Shown here piece by piece: positions 59,901 through 64,000 of a stretch of 64,000 nucleotides of DNA. Each line of letters starts with the position of its first letter. The first letter of the stretch is position 1. The position numbers and the translations under genes are program-made. The notes beneath the pieces were generated by a model. That model ran no database searches, was not told the DNA's origin, and was given only the letters and a program-made list of their open reading frames with translations. Source of the stretch: Escallonia rubra (lineage: Eukaryota; Streptophyta; Magnoliopsida; Escalloniales; Escalloniaceae); contig JAVXUO010002369.1 in the NCBI GenBank assembly GCA_033065855.1, positions 1 to 64,000 on the forward strand, written 5' to 3'.

Positions 59901-61302
59901 GCGAACGTTGGGTTATACTCTCTCAATAGGATGAGATACTTATTCCACGGAGCTCTCGTCAATAACTGATTTCAACAAGAATCCCATTTTAAAGTCTACC
60001 AATATTTCATCCTTTGATTTCATAGTTATATATGTATGAAATGAGGCTACAAGGAAATGTTATATCGTCAACTTGTACAACTCTATCTAATTGAAAAATT
60101 CTTTTCCAATTTCGAGTGATGAAAAGGGAAGCAAGGAAGAAGATATCCCTTGCCTACATGATTAATCCATTTGACTGAAACCGAACAGAAAAACTTCCAA
60201 GAAGTCCCTTCATAATCGAAGCTGCCACATTTACTAACAGGAAAATTATTACCTCTCCAAAATTATCACCTACACAGACGAAGATAATCTGCGAAGGACT
60301 CAAATCAGCAGTTGATTGCACAATCTATGAATACCCCGCTTATTTTTTATTTTTTTTATGACAAACTATATTTTTTTTAATAAGTATCTTCTGTTATGTT
60401 TGTAGCTTATTATAAGATACATATCATGTGTGCTATAGTTTTTAAAGAACTAAAGGGGTGCTAAGGTTGCATTAAACCCAACTGATTATTGAACCAGTAG
60501 GGATAAATTTGGAAAGTCAGCACTAAGAGGAGGAGAGACAGAAACAAGAAAACAGCTCTCAAAATATGGAGACACAGTAACCAGAATACAAATACGACTG
60601 AATGATTATTTTTTCAACAACCGATTATTTCATTACATCCAAGGTCCTTTCATAGGACAAGCTGAACAAATCAATTCATAATTAACGGGACTTCTGAATC
60701 AATCTCTGGTCAATTTAATAAAATCACCTAAAATAAAGAGAATTAAACCATAAAACATCTTGAGCGACTGCACTTGCGCCTACCTCGCCGTGGGAGCGTA
60801 ACCTCTTTCAAGGCGCATAAATCCCATCTGGATTCCCATCACTAACTTAAGGATTTAAGAATACAATCGCATTCCACAAAACCTGATTATCGACATTTTT
60901 TTATAACAGAAACTAATACCATTATCAAACAGAACCATGAAATATGATCAATTATTCACCATACCTTCCAGCGTACTCAAAGCATGTATATTGGTCATGA
61001 AGAGTACGCAATTTCAAATCAGACTGCCAGGAGAGTATCTAAAAAAATTAAGGAAATAGATAAAACATGTAAGTTCACGAAACAGCGGATCTCCAACTTA
61101 ATCTTTGCTAAAGTAAATCAATGCAAAAATAAAGGTTACCTGTTTAAGTAATGCTTCGTAAATCACTTCTGGAAGGTAAGCTAAGGTTGTACCACTGTCG
61201 AGTATTGTCCCTTTCTTATCTCCAACCCCAAACACATCTGTCGTAAGATTTAGAAAATCACGACCAACTTCAACTGCCGTCATATTGACACTGTAATGTG
61301 GC
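31221..61302 (-). CDS. A1 (pepsin-type) aspartyl protease, 3' half, giant introns
   Basis: Six minus-strand exons join in phase through GT-AG sites: 61302-61140, 61038-60965, 49329-49242, 43645-43570, 33581-33510 and 31369-31221 (stop TGA). Together they give 206 residues of a plant A1 aspartyl protease, a secreted or cell-surface endopeptidase. The second catalytic motif is [10 protein letters not shown] in the first exon seen. Later family marks are [42 protein letters not shown] and [13 protein letters not shown], then a hydrophobic tail ([16 protein letters not shown]) that fits GPI anchoring. Introns are 101, 11635, 5596, 9988 and 2140 bp and hold nearly all transposons of the right half. 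The N-terminal half with the first DTG must lie past 64000. No stop or frameshift is visible in these exons, so the gene may be functional. Confidence 0.9.
31370..33509 (-). other. Protease intron (2.1 kb), no other gene seen
   Basis: AT-rich intron sequence. A G-rich run at 32018-32056 (GGGGGCGGGGGCGGGAGCGG and onward) could form a G-quadruplex. No mobile-element protein is recognisable in it. Confidence 0.55.
33510..33581 (-). CDS. Protease exon, [15 protein letters not shown] segment
   Basis: This 72 bp exon follows AACTTGCAG. Its first two bases complete an Asp codon (LLG-D), then it encodes [20 protein letters not shown] and EYN, and ends with the first base of a Cys codon at a GTGAGT donor. 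The segment is almost invariant among plant A1 proteases of this type. It lies 10 kb from the preceding exon. Confidence 0.92.
33692..34990 (-). pseudogene. Decayed L1-type LINE (RT fragments, C-terminal piece)
   Basis: Read on the minus strand from 34990 there are reverse-transcriptase scraps in broken frames: a [20 protein letters not shown] run and [14 protein letters not shown] (34670-34540), VVCKLDIE and [17 protein letters not shown] (about 34200-34140), and GDPLSPL near 34030. A WRER-type C-terminal piece lies around 33950-33850. The plus-strand T16 run at 33692-33707 is the expected poly(A) tail of the element. Much of the middle is missing and stops are frequent. A 90 bp tandem duplication (34361-34540) lies within it. 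It sits inside a protease intron in sense orientation with the gene. Confidence 0.8.
34361..34540. repeat. 90 bp tandem duplication in LINE ruin
   Basis: CACAGCC-AATC-ACAAAAATTTA recurs at 34361 and 34451 with a 90 bp offset and a handful of mismatches. It is a local duplication after LINE insertion. Confidence 0.9.
34975..35839 (+). pseudogene. Degenerate Ty3/gypsy integrase (copy A, first part)
   Basis: Plus-strand remains of a gypsy integrase: [15 protein letters not shown] near 35010, the [10 protein letters not shown] stretch near 35105, an [10 protein letters not shown]-like run near 35200, a [11 protein letters not shown] motif near 35310-35348, and the HNVFHVS motif that follows the integrase core (35816-35835). 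Several stops and frameshifts break it. It is cut at 35839 by the Pack-MULE insertion and continues at 36987 with LRKYVH. The first integrase aspartate and zinc-binding region are not recognisable. Confidence 0.8.
35831..35839. repeat. Target-site duplication TTTCGTATT (left)
   Basis: The 9 bp TTTCGTATT flanks the Pack-MULE on both sides (again at 36987-36995). Confidence 0.97.
35840..36986. mobile_element. Pack-MULE, 1147 bp, with captured gene fragments
   Basis: Terminal inverted repeats are 182 bp each (35840-36021 and 36805-36986), start GGGATAATACCATTTTAGTC or near-identical, and differ at roughly 14 sites. A perfect 9 bp target duplication marks it as a Mutator-like element. It has no transposase; instead the GC-rich interior carries a chloroplast-type HSP70 fragment and at least one other protein-like piece (36504-36707, minus; contains [20 protein letters not shown]). 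The string CGTTCGGGGCGCGCGGCTT occurs twice inside (near 36380 and 36559). It split an older gypsy integrase, so it is the younger insertion. Confidence 0.93.
36022..36224 (-). pseudogene. Captured N-terminal fragment of chloroplast-type HSP70
   Basis: The minus strand encodes the start of an HSP70 ATPase domain: [20 protein letters not shown], then [20 protein letters not shown] and [16 protein letters not shown]. The phosphate-binding loop GIDLGTTNS is intact. The SAV-AMEGGKP and [23 protein letters not shown] versions match stromal (chloroplast) HSP70s rather than cytosolic or mitochondrial ones. Only about 65 residues are present, ending at the MULE inverted repeat, so it cannot make a chaperone. 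The capture probably took one exon from the parental gene. Confidence 0.88.
36987..37268 (+). pseudogene. Gypsy copy A, region after integrase
   Basis: The sequence resumes the interrupted frame with [20 protein letters not shown] (36999-37058), a typical post-integrase stretch, and continues with eroded chromodomain-region sequence to a purine tract GGGAGGGGAGGA just before an LTR-like start at 37269. Confidence 0.7.
37269..37560 (+). other. Probable 3' LTR start of gypsy copy A
   Basis: TGTTAGACGTC directly follows a polypurine tract, as expected for a 3' LTR. The opening resembles that of copy B at 40655 (CGTTAGACCCC, then TTAAATGCATTAAATC). Its end is not clear, so the right coordinate is nominal. 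Confidence 0.5.
37641..37684 (+). other. 23S rRNA-like fragment (bacterial/organellar type)
   Basis: ACGGTCCTAAGGTAGC is identical to the highly conserved core around helix 69-71 of bacterial and chloroplast 23S rRNA, and the next 25 bases match it with about five changes. Nuclear 25S rRNA differs at this place, so the source looks organellar. Flanking sequence on both sides does not match rRNA. It is far too short to function. Confidence 0.5.
37805..37968. repeat. Long hairpin plus a third copy
   Basis: CAATGCCAGGTGGGTTGTTT at 37805 and its inverse complement ending at 37867 form a hairpin of about 27 bp with one mismatch and a loop near 10 bases. A third, more divergent direct copy lies at 37940-37968. 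It is located between gypsy copies A and B. Confidence 0.9.
38050..40654 (+). pseudogene. Degenerate Ty3/gypsy pol (copy B)
   Basis: The plus strand holds RT palm scraps: [20 protein letters not shown] and the [17 protein letters not shown] stretch (about 38254-38370). The DD catalytic region is deleted, so RT jumps to [10 protein letters not shown] near 38600. RNase H follows ([20 protein letters not shown], 38775-38835; [13 protein letters not shown]), then integrase remnants (39545-40060) and [15 protein letters not shown] and [15 protein letters not shown] (40180-40300), ending with VHNVFL. Many stops. It ends at a purine tract and LTR-like start at 40655. It is related to copy A but not a close duplicate. 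Confidence 0.85.
40655..42342. other. Gypsy copy B LTR start and unassigned intron sequence
   Basis: The first 300 bp (CGTTAGACCCCGAATATTAA onward) look like a decayed 3' LTR. The rest is unassigned; two stretches around 41420-41500 and 42050-42140 resemble each other loosely (TAAG-ACCTACTT, then GTGG-GGGGCT), perhaps old retroelement sequence. No gene supported. Confidence 0.4.
42343..42876. repeat. 267 bp tandem duplication, nearly identical
   Basis: Copies 42343-42609 and 42610-42876 differ at only one position that I can find (CTTCGTCGTT against CTTCGTAGTT). The unit holds no recognised gene. A smaller 30 bp repeat (CCAATGGCAACAAAGCTCGC) follows at 42965-43020. Confidence 0.95.
43021..43569 (-). 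other. Protease intron, no other feature seen
   Basis: AT-rich intron sequence running up to the CIGWQN exon. Confidence 0.5.
43570..43645 (-). CDS. Protease exon, CIGWQNNG segment
   Basis: This 76 bp exon begins with GAA after TTTTTTACAG and ends before GTGTGC. It encodes [20 protein letters not shown] and MTLLG plus one base of the next codon. The frame follows directly on FPF of the previous exon. The longest open frame over this spot is a different, meaningless frame, so the exon is easy to miss. Confidence 0.9.
43646..47636 (-). other. Protease intron (first 4 kb), no gene seen
   Basis: AT-rich. Small repeats occur: GATTGTCC-ATTTCAACTACACC at 46918 and 46966, and TGTGATGCTC at 46747 and 46783. 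Open frames such as 45943-46146 plus carry no recognised domain. Confidence 0.5.
47645..48384. mobile_element. Short terminal-inverted-repeat element, 740 bp
   Basis: The ends read CTAAAAAGCACCGACACC on the left and, inverted, CTAGGTAGCACGGACACG on the right. The 8 bp TCTATGGT flanks both sides (47637-47644 and 48385-48392). Inside, GGTGTC/GACACC motifs are clustered near both ends (TCCGACACCTCTC, GTGTCGGACACC and so on), like subterminal binding sites. There is no coding capacity. The 8 bp duplication and the C-TA-G start favour a hAT-related non-autonomous family; a shared extra G could make the duplication 9 bp. A second copy begins at 63955. Confidence 0.8.
48393..49241 (-). other. Protease intron, possible LTR/primer-site remnant
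   Basis: TAGTTACAGTTGG is repeated near 48443 and 48458 and followed by GGTACCAGAGATTAGGG, which resembles an LTR end and a decayed tRNA-iMet primer site in plus orientation. No coding parts follow. Otherwise unremarkable. Confidence 0.35.
49242..49329 (-). CDS. Protease exon, [14 protein letters not shown] segment
   Basis: This 88 bp exon is bounded by CTACTGCAG and GTAAGC. Its first base completes the Ser codon left open by the exon at 60965, although 11.6 kb of intron with a whole retrotransposon separates them. It then encodes 29 residues ([20 protein letters not shown] and YPHEYLFPF), a canonical stretch of the family, and ends in phase 0. Confidence 0.92.
49330..50305 (-). other. Protease intron, no feature seen
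   Basis: Unassigned AT-rich intron sequence. Confidence 0.5.
50306..50837 (-). pseudogene. L1-type LINE C-terminal fragment
   Basis: Read on the minus strand from about 50640, a [20 protein letters not shown] stretch shifts frame into [20 protein letters not shown] and FVEDI, the typical end of plant L1-type ORF2 (W--WRERN---F, then FW---------DFVD). Sequence from 50837 to 50640 looks like eroded LINE sequence upstream of that. A short T6 run near 50313 could be the remains of the poly(A) tail. It abuts the rDNA fragment in the same orientation. Confidence 0.65.
50838..51333 (-). rRNA. 25S (large-subunit) nuclear rDNA fragment, decayed
   Basis: The minus strand matches about 500 nt of plant nuclear 25S rRNA, in sense order from GGTGTCAGGTGCGC (51333) to GTGACTCTATTAAG (about 50840). 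Strong segments are CACTTTGACATTCAGAGCAC (plus strand, 50883), CAGCCCTCAGAGCCAATCCT (51148), CCATTTTGCCGACTTCCCTT (51184) and CTCGGTCCTCCAGATTTTCA (51283). Most differences I can see from the conserved sequence are C-to-T or G-to-A, as expected for a methylated, non-functional copy; a block of about 12 nt is missing near 50857. It is not part of an rDNA array. Confidence 0.9.
51420..52126 (-). pseudogene. LINE endonuclease domain (RTE-like), decayed
   Basis: On the minus strand from 52126 an apurinic-endonuclease-like domain can be followed through stops: [20 protein letters not shown]-type start, [20 protein letters not shown] (about 51870-51810), GGH-NGHV near 51740, [18 protein letters not shown] near 51595-51545, then [15 protein letters not shown] near 51520. 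The last motifs (a CK-CK-IPG run) are like those of plant RTE-type LINE endonucleases. No reverse transcriptase follows; the next sequence is rDNA. Confidence 0.72.
52127..52708 (-). other. Protease intron upstream of gypsy insertion, no gene
   Basis: Unassigned sequence; moderately C/T-rich near 52480-52700. Confidence 0.5.
52709..52713. repeat. Target-site duplication CAACT (left)
   Basis: The 5 bp CAACT borders the 5' LTR and recurs at 58557-58561. Confidence 0.97.
52714..53278 (+). repeat. 5' LTR, 565 bp
   Basis: Starts TGATGCAA and ends TTGCATCA, an 8 bp perfect inverted repeat. A TATA box (TATAAAAG) lies at 52977-52984. Differs from the 3' LTR at 52908 (G against T) and 53198 (C against T). 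No clear AATAAA signal is visible. Confidence 0.98.
52977..52984 (+). promoter_or_regulatory. LTR TATA box
   Basis: TATAAAAG about two fifths into the LTR; the same box is at 58255-58262 in the 3' LTR. It should drive the genomic RNA, with R/U5 downstream. Confidence 0.7.
53281..53297 (+). promoter_or_regulatory. Primer-binding site, tRNA-iMet type with one inserted base
   Basis: TGGTATCTAGAGC begins two bases after the LTR. It matches the complement of the initiator-Met tRNA 3' end (TGGTATCAGAGC) except for one extra T. Seven bases of perfect pairing remain at the 3' end of the tRNA. Confidence 0.8.
53353..54945 (+). CDS. gag: Gypsy gag with start of protease (530 codons)
   Basis: The protein would package the element RNA. 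It starts with an Arg/Gly-rich run ([18 protein letters not shown]), then a coiled-coil-like stretch, an acidic region, and the retrotransposon gag core at about residues 110-275 ([48 protein letters not shown]). A CCHC zinc knuckle lies at C342, C345, H350 and C355. The aspartic protease motif [13 protein letters not shown] has its active site at D448. From about residue 490 the translation loses protease homology and runs to an unrelated stop, because the protease continues in another frame at about 54831. The start codon is the first ATG after the leader and gives a normal gag length. Confidence 0.9.
   Translation: MAARGGRGGRGGRGRRGRNVTVDMFEELKDQVQNLTQLVTQLINNPNHGNDSDNESDRVRDAANEPNHSTEEESDNSSDGRRPELHRGARNNRGHQGWEDRIVHALQNSKEYGVQVHIAEFDGDMEPEGFLDWMDSIESYFDWKEVPEGRKVKLVGAKLRGPASTWWKHYQNDRDSRRKAKIQRWDKMKEKLKAQFLPRDYDQTLYQRVQNLWQHEKTVKEYTQEFHKLSLRSNLAETESQKVGRYVNGLRLAIQDQVSLQRPYKVSDAYQLALKVEIQLTCSSSRKLAYERNNNASTSRANNTTRGGRTIAPMRPQQQANTNGGRVVQGRPNNQVEIAGKCFRCFEFGHKSNQCPKRADIRVNLSEDQEARFEENFANFEGEDLVDACESNVFDEEGIEGDVIGEALVIRHSMLAPPANNNQDDWLRKNIFRTRCTAEGKLCNLIIDSGSSENLISQEMVDKLKLKTGRHPQPYRILWFNKGNEVMVSSKRRCIVMSFPWMHAIFYLVDLGNMIEKRCMMVFKTLILSS
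54831..57980 (+). CDS. pol: Gypsy pol: RT, RNase H, integrase, chromodomain-like tail
   Basis: This frame (1049 codons, -1 relative to gag) opens with the protease end ([13 protein letters not shown]). Reverse transcriptase spans about 150-340, with the active-site FDD at 291-293. RNase H lies at about 425-550, with D435, E474 and D499 as candidate acidic residues. Integrase has its zinc site at H621, H628, C658 and C661, and the core D690, D751 and E787 with the usual 35-residue gap. A GPY-like module reads VGPCKI near 925 with Cys in place of Tyr/Phe. A chromodomain-like tail ([20 protein letters not shown]) lies at about 1007-1026, so the element is a chromovirus; the clade is uncertain. 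No stop interrupts this frame. The nominal Met at 54831 is probably not a real start: pol is normally made as one protein with gag. Confidence 0.95.
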   Translation: MYCDVVPMDACHILLGRPWQYDRKTMHDGVQNTYSFFVKDGERKKKLVLKPMKDDIAKKGKGCSATLLNIRDFLEESKESGIVFVLFGKEEMQPQVVPASVRELLEEFKDVMPDELPEGLPPMRDIQHHIDLVPGAVLPNLPHYRMCPKEHEELQKQVSDLLKKGFIQESLSPCAVPALLTPKRDGTWRMCVDSRAINKITIKYRFPIPRLDDMLDMLSGSKVFSKIDLKSGYHQIRIRGGDEWKTAFMTKEGLYEWLVMPFGLSNAPSTFMRFMNQVLKPYIGKFVVVYFDDILIYSKDRATHAGNIRAVLQLLRQNQLYANFKKCFMVDRLEFLGFVVSAQGVEVDPVKIQAITSWLSPRTITEVRSFHGLATFYRWFIKNFSTIMAPITECMKGGKFTWSLEAENSFQEIKRRMTQAPILTLPDFEKIFEVDCDASKVGVGAVLSQAGRPIAYFSEKLNQARQNYSTYDVEFYAIVQALKFWRHYLIQREFILHSDHEALRYLNSQKKLTRRHAKWVAFLQEYTFSLRHKAGFQNKVADALSRRVYLLKAMSARVVGLEVIKEQYKEDSYFQEILEKHAARDSNVCSAFVVNDGYLFKGVKLCIPESSLRELLIAELHGGGLGGHFGRDKTLNLVSERYFWPTIRRDVYRYVTRCYTCQVSKGQQQNTGLYTPLPIPMVPWVDVSMDFVLGLPRTARGVDSIFVIVDRFSKMAHFIACKKTLDATHVATLFFREVVKLHGLPKTITSDRDTKFLSQFWRTLWRLLATKLQYSSAYHPQTDGQTEVVNRSLGNLLRCLAKDNIKQWDLILPQAEFAYNSTVNRSTGKSPFQSIYGRNPNQVVDLMDVSNLSQASDDALAYAENLKEVQEEVREKLAEMNQRYKEAADRHRRFKEFKVGDFVMVFLRKERLPTGTYHKLKSKKVGPCKILWKFGDNAYEVELPRGLVISPIFNVADIYTFHGDTHDELGAVGVKTSSEVSTKQKDRVERVIDIGEIKTRAGAYLRFLVKWAGQPDYENSWLSEEEFMKINPEMCQVTKMATRTEASSF
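57981..57991 (+). promoter_or_regulatory. Polypurine tract
   Basis: CAGGGAGAGAA directly precedes the 3' LTR, one codon after the pol stop, and would prime plus-strand DNA synthesis. Confidence 0.85.
57992..58556 (+). repeat. 3' LTR, 565 bp
   Basis: Same length and ends as the 5' LTR (offset 5278 bp), with two substitutions. Followed by the CAACT target duplication at 58557-58561. Confidence 0.98.
58562..60964 (-). other. Protease intron right of gypsy insertion, no gene
   Basis: AT-rich intron sequence up to the exon at 60965. Nothing recognisable as a gene or mobile-element protein. Confidence 0.5.
60965..61038 (-). CDS. Protease exon, [17 protein letters not shown] segment
   Basis: This 74 bp exon lies 101 bp downstream of the previous one, between TTTTTTTAG and GTATGG. 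It encodes [20 protein letters not shown] and four more residues, and ends two bases into a codon. The Cys is one of the conserved disulfide cysteines of the C-terminal lobe. Confidence 0.92.
61140..61302 (-). CDS. Protease exon with second catalytic Asp (DSGTT)
   Basis: The exon is preceded by an acceptor ATCATAG and starts with one base of a split codon, then [17 protein letters not shown] and [20 protein letters not shown]. The catalytic Asp codon GAC is at 61199-61197. It ends in frame with CAG before GTAACC. The PHY-VNMTAV-VG and [10 protein letters not shown] strings are characteristic of the plant membrane-linked A1 proteases. Confidence 0.93.
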
Positions 61303-63954
61303 CTATGATTTTATTATAGCAAGGTTTAGTTTTATGCATCTATTTTCAATCCACATTAAAAATGATTCCAACAAGTAAATGCAATAACGAAGAAACTGCA
61401 TGCAAAAAAAAATGCTAAGAAAAAACAGCAACATCTAGTTTAACCCATTGCATGCCCCATATTAGCAATACACCTTAAATCAGGATACACACTTATATAT
61501 AGACATATTTACATACCCATATGTATGTGTGTGTACAAGATTCGCATTGTTAGTAAGAGGAAACATATACAAAGCTCCGAATTCTCCTTTCGCCACATCA
61601 CATAATAAGGTGATGAACTTCAAAGAGACATGATATGAGTCGAAGTCCCATACTGCCTTATATAAGCTTCCAAGTTTTTGCATAATTTTTTAAAGGCCAG
61701 AACTAACTTCTAATATTAGTAATCAAATGATCAATACTAATTCCAAACCCAATGTGGGAAAATGCAGCGAGAAAACTATGTACGCCCAATCAGAAACCTA
61801 GAATGCCATCACATTCTACCTATTTTACTTTCTCTTTCATGTTCATTTGCTTCCCCTTTTCTCCCTTCTAAGTCTAAAATAAGGTCTATCATGAAAGCAC
61901 CAAATGGAGTTCGACTAGAAAGGATCTATGCTATACAAAGCTCAAAAACTCAAACAAAGAAACCGTGGAGAGCATTCAGCACGCTACCAGTCAAAAGAGA
62001 CCGTACCCAATAACACAAAGATCTCGGACACGACCACCTGACACCCTGAATAGCATTTAGCAGTCAGGATGACCCTTAAGTACACCACCACAGACAATTC
62101 TTAGCAAACACGCACACCAATGCTTAAAGGTATAACCTTTAACAAAGAGATCAAAATTTTTAAAAAGCTCAATGGACTAACCACACCAGTCAAAAGAATG
62201 AAAATAAAAACCGTATGACTCGCCTGAAAATGGAGAATACACACAACCGCAGACCGCAGTTAACAATACATCTTCCTCTTCTTAATATACCCAGCCAGAA
62301 TGCTCTCTAACAAAGAGCACCATGGAATAAAAGCTACCTTAAGACGAGTAAACAAATTAACAATGGATAATTGGATATGGATATTTTTTCATGTCCCATG
62401 TGTGGGGTCCAAACGATAGACGAATCTGAGGCTTAGACACATGTCCGGCCCCGACAGTTGTACAGATTCCACATAACATAGGCTTGACCCTCCAAAACTC
62501 TGAACAAGTCCTAAGCAATATTTGAGCGTTCCACAATTCTGAACAAATCCTAAGACAAATATTACAACCTTGGATGCCAGTCACCTCAAACGACCTCATA
62601 TTTACTGACCAAAATTTGCAACCCCTGGGAAGTAATTTTATGATCTACAAAAACAGAAGCCATAAGGGAAAGGGAGAATTAAGAATAGCCGCTCATGTAG
62701 AATCAGGGCGGAGAAGATATAAAATCGCATCTCCTGGAGAAATGTCTAAAGGAACAAAAGCCCTATCTTGTAACTAAATGGGAGCAAGCCTTCTTTCAAA
62801 ATACCAACTGATATTTGCTCCTATCACCATTCACCTCTGTACCACAGAAGCTTATTCAAGTTTATTTCTCAACTACACCAAGAAATAGGAGAGATGGATA
62901 TAAACATGTCAGAAGACCTTTTGATCAATGTCAACTTTTCACTCTTATGCCAGTCAATTCGTTCATCCCAGATCGCCTCGAGGACCATTCACTGATACAA
63001 ATTAGGAGATAGTCCTAGTTGCAATGGCTGCACCAGTTATTGATCCTGGGTACAATGTCAGAAGAAATTCATGAGCGAAATTCTCCAGTGAAAGATCTTA
63101 TATGAGCCCAGACCTAGTTCTGTAACGATTAATGAAGATTGATCTAATCTGGGCTGCATCAGTTTGGTATTAAAGCAACTCAGATGCATGTAAATTCTTC
63201 TATGTAGTGAGCAACATCGAATGTTAATATTAAACTCCATCTTTAAAAGAACTAATACAATTGCTGAGAAATAAGATGACCATTCACTTGAAGAACGACT
63301 CAACCAGATATCAAAGGCACAAGGTTGAAGATCTAGGGGTTCTAATAGACGCAGTATGAAACGGTGTTATTGCACCCATGAAAGACAGAAAATGTGACAA
63401 CAACTCAGTTTCGTAAATCAAAATGTCAAATAACAGGATGTGGGCCATGATGACTTCATCATCCTCAGAGTTGCGATGTAGAGGGAAAGACATCAGATGA
63501 TGGTGCGACACAAAATGAATGGGGTAGGGAGGGGGATTCAAGAGGAAAGTTTTAGAAGGAACTTCTCTTATTTTCATATTCCAGGATAAGTTATTTTTCT
63601 GGCTCCTTCTATCAGTGTTATATCGGGTTTATAATATGGTTATTAACAGTTTCCTCCTCTATAAAACTTTCTAATAAATGTAGCAAGATAGTTCCCTCAA
63701 TGAGTAACCTTTGAGAAATTAGTATGAATTGTGTTCCAAGCCAGAGGCCATGGCTCCTTTCTCTTTTTCTTACTTCCTGTGTCCAGCATCATGTTACGCC
63801 TGAACTTTGTTGTAACCAAGGCTTGAAATTATTTATACCCTGTTTCATTCACGTGTACGAATATTTATAGGAACAAAATAGGGCATATCATATTCTCACA
63901 AGAGAACGTAGAACTTCATGATTAGATGATGTTCTCAACATCCTCAATACACAC
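61303..63954 (-). other. Protease intron or upstream region, no exon found
   Basis: I searched the minus strand for the protease segments that should come before PHYSVNM (for example a GGGIFAIG-type motif and the flap and DTG regions) and found none. This stretch is therefore probably another long intron, at least 2.65 kb. Open frames here (61480-61683, 63058-63303 and 63311-63577 minus) show no protease motif. Confidence 0.5.
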
Positions 63955-64000
63955 CTAGGAAGCACGGACACCTCTTATAGGATGAGGTATGGTGTCCGAC
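63955..64000. mobile_element. Second copy of the short inverted-repeat element, cut by window end
   Basis: CTAGGAAGCACGGACACCTC and the bases after it match the left end of the element at 47645 (CTAAAAAGCACCGACACCTC, then ATATAGG and GAGGTATG-type sequence). Only the first 46 bp are in the window, so length and target duplication are unknown. Confidence 0.8.

Noticed and set aside
61480-61683. A further 5' protease exon
   Set aside because: No protease motif, and no acceptor/donor pair in phase with the exon at 61302.

Overview
The window looks like nuclear DNA from a flowering plant. It is AT-rich, eukaryotic in style (GT-AG introns, long introns) and packed with plant transposon families: CACTA/En-Spm, hAT, MULE, Ty3/gypsy, LINE and short terminal-inverted-repeat elements. 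A woody eudicot is plausible, but the sequence does not fix the species.

Left part (1-24.3 kb) is almost all mobile DNA. A CACTA element on the minus strand fills 1-11766. It holds a Ptta/TNPA-like gene with clean introns (1408-3329), a broken TNP2 transposase gene (3574-7784) and a subterminal-repeat block ending in a CACTA terminus at 11766; its other end is outside the window. A LINE tail sits inside it at 8.6-9.4 kb. Further right come GC-rich tandem repeats (12.8-13.5 kb), a second decayed TNP2 on the plus strand (15.5-16.6 kb), a 1.7 kb LTR with tRNA-iMet primer site (17.1-18.85 kb, minus), and a 1180 bp MULE-like element with 43 bp inverted ends and a perfect 9 bp target duplication (22675-23854).

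Middle (24.3-29.5 kb) is one hAT element with a perfect 8 bp target duplication, an internally deleted BED-finger transposase gene and an 81 bp tandem array.

Right part (31.2-64 kb) is, on my reading, mostly one host gene on the minus strand: the 3' half of a pepsin-type (A1) aspartyl protease with a hydrophobic, GPI-anchor-like tail. Six exons (61302-61140, 61038-60965, 49329-49242, 43645-43570, 33581-33510, 31369-31221) join in phase with GT-AG sites, give 206 residues, and are spread over 30 kb. The 5' exons, with the first catalytic Asp, must lie beyond 64000. Its introns hold decayed LINEs, two gypsy ruins, a Pack-MULE carrying a chloroplast-type HSP70 fragment, a 25S rDNA fragment, a 267 bp tandem duplication, a terminal-repeat element found twice, and a young, nearly complete 5.84 kb Ty3/gypsy element (52714-58556; LTRs differ at 2 of 565 sites; TSD CAACT).

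No tRNA, CRISPR or organellar gene cluster was seen. The most notable points are the giant transposon-filled protease gene, the structural proof of four complete insertions by their target duplications, the rDNA/LINE junction at 50.84 kb and the Pack-MULE capture.
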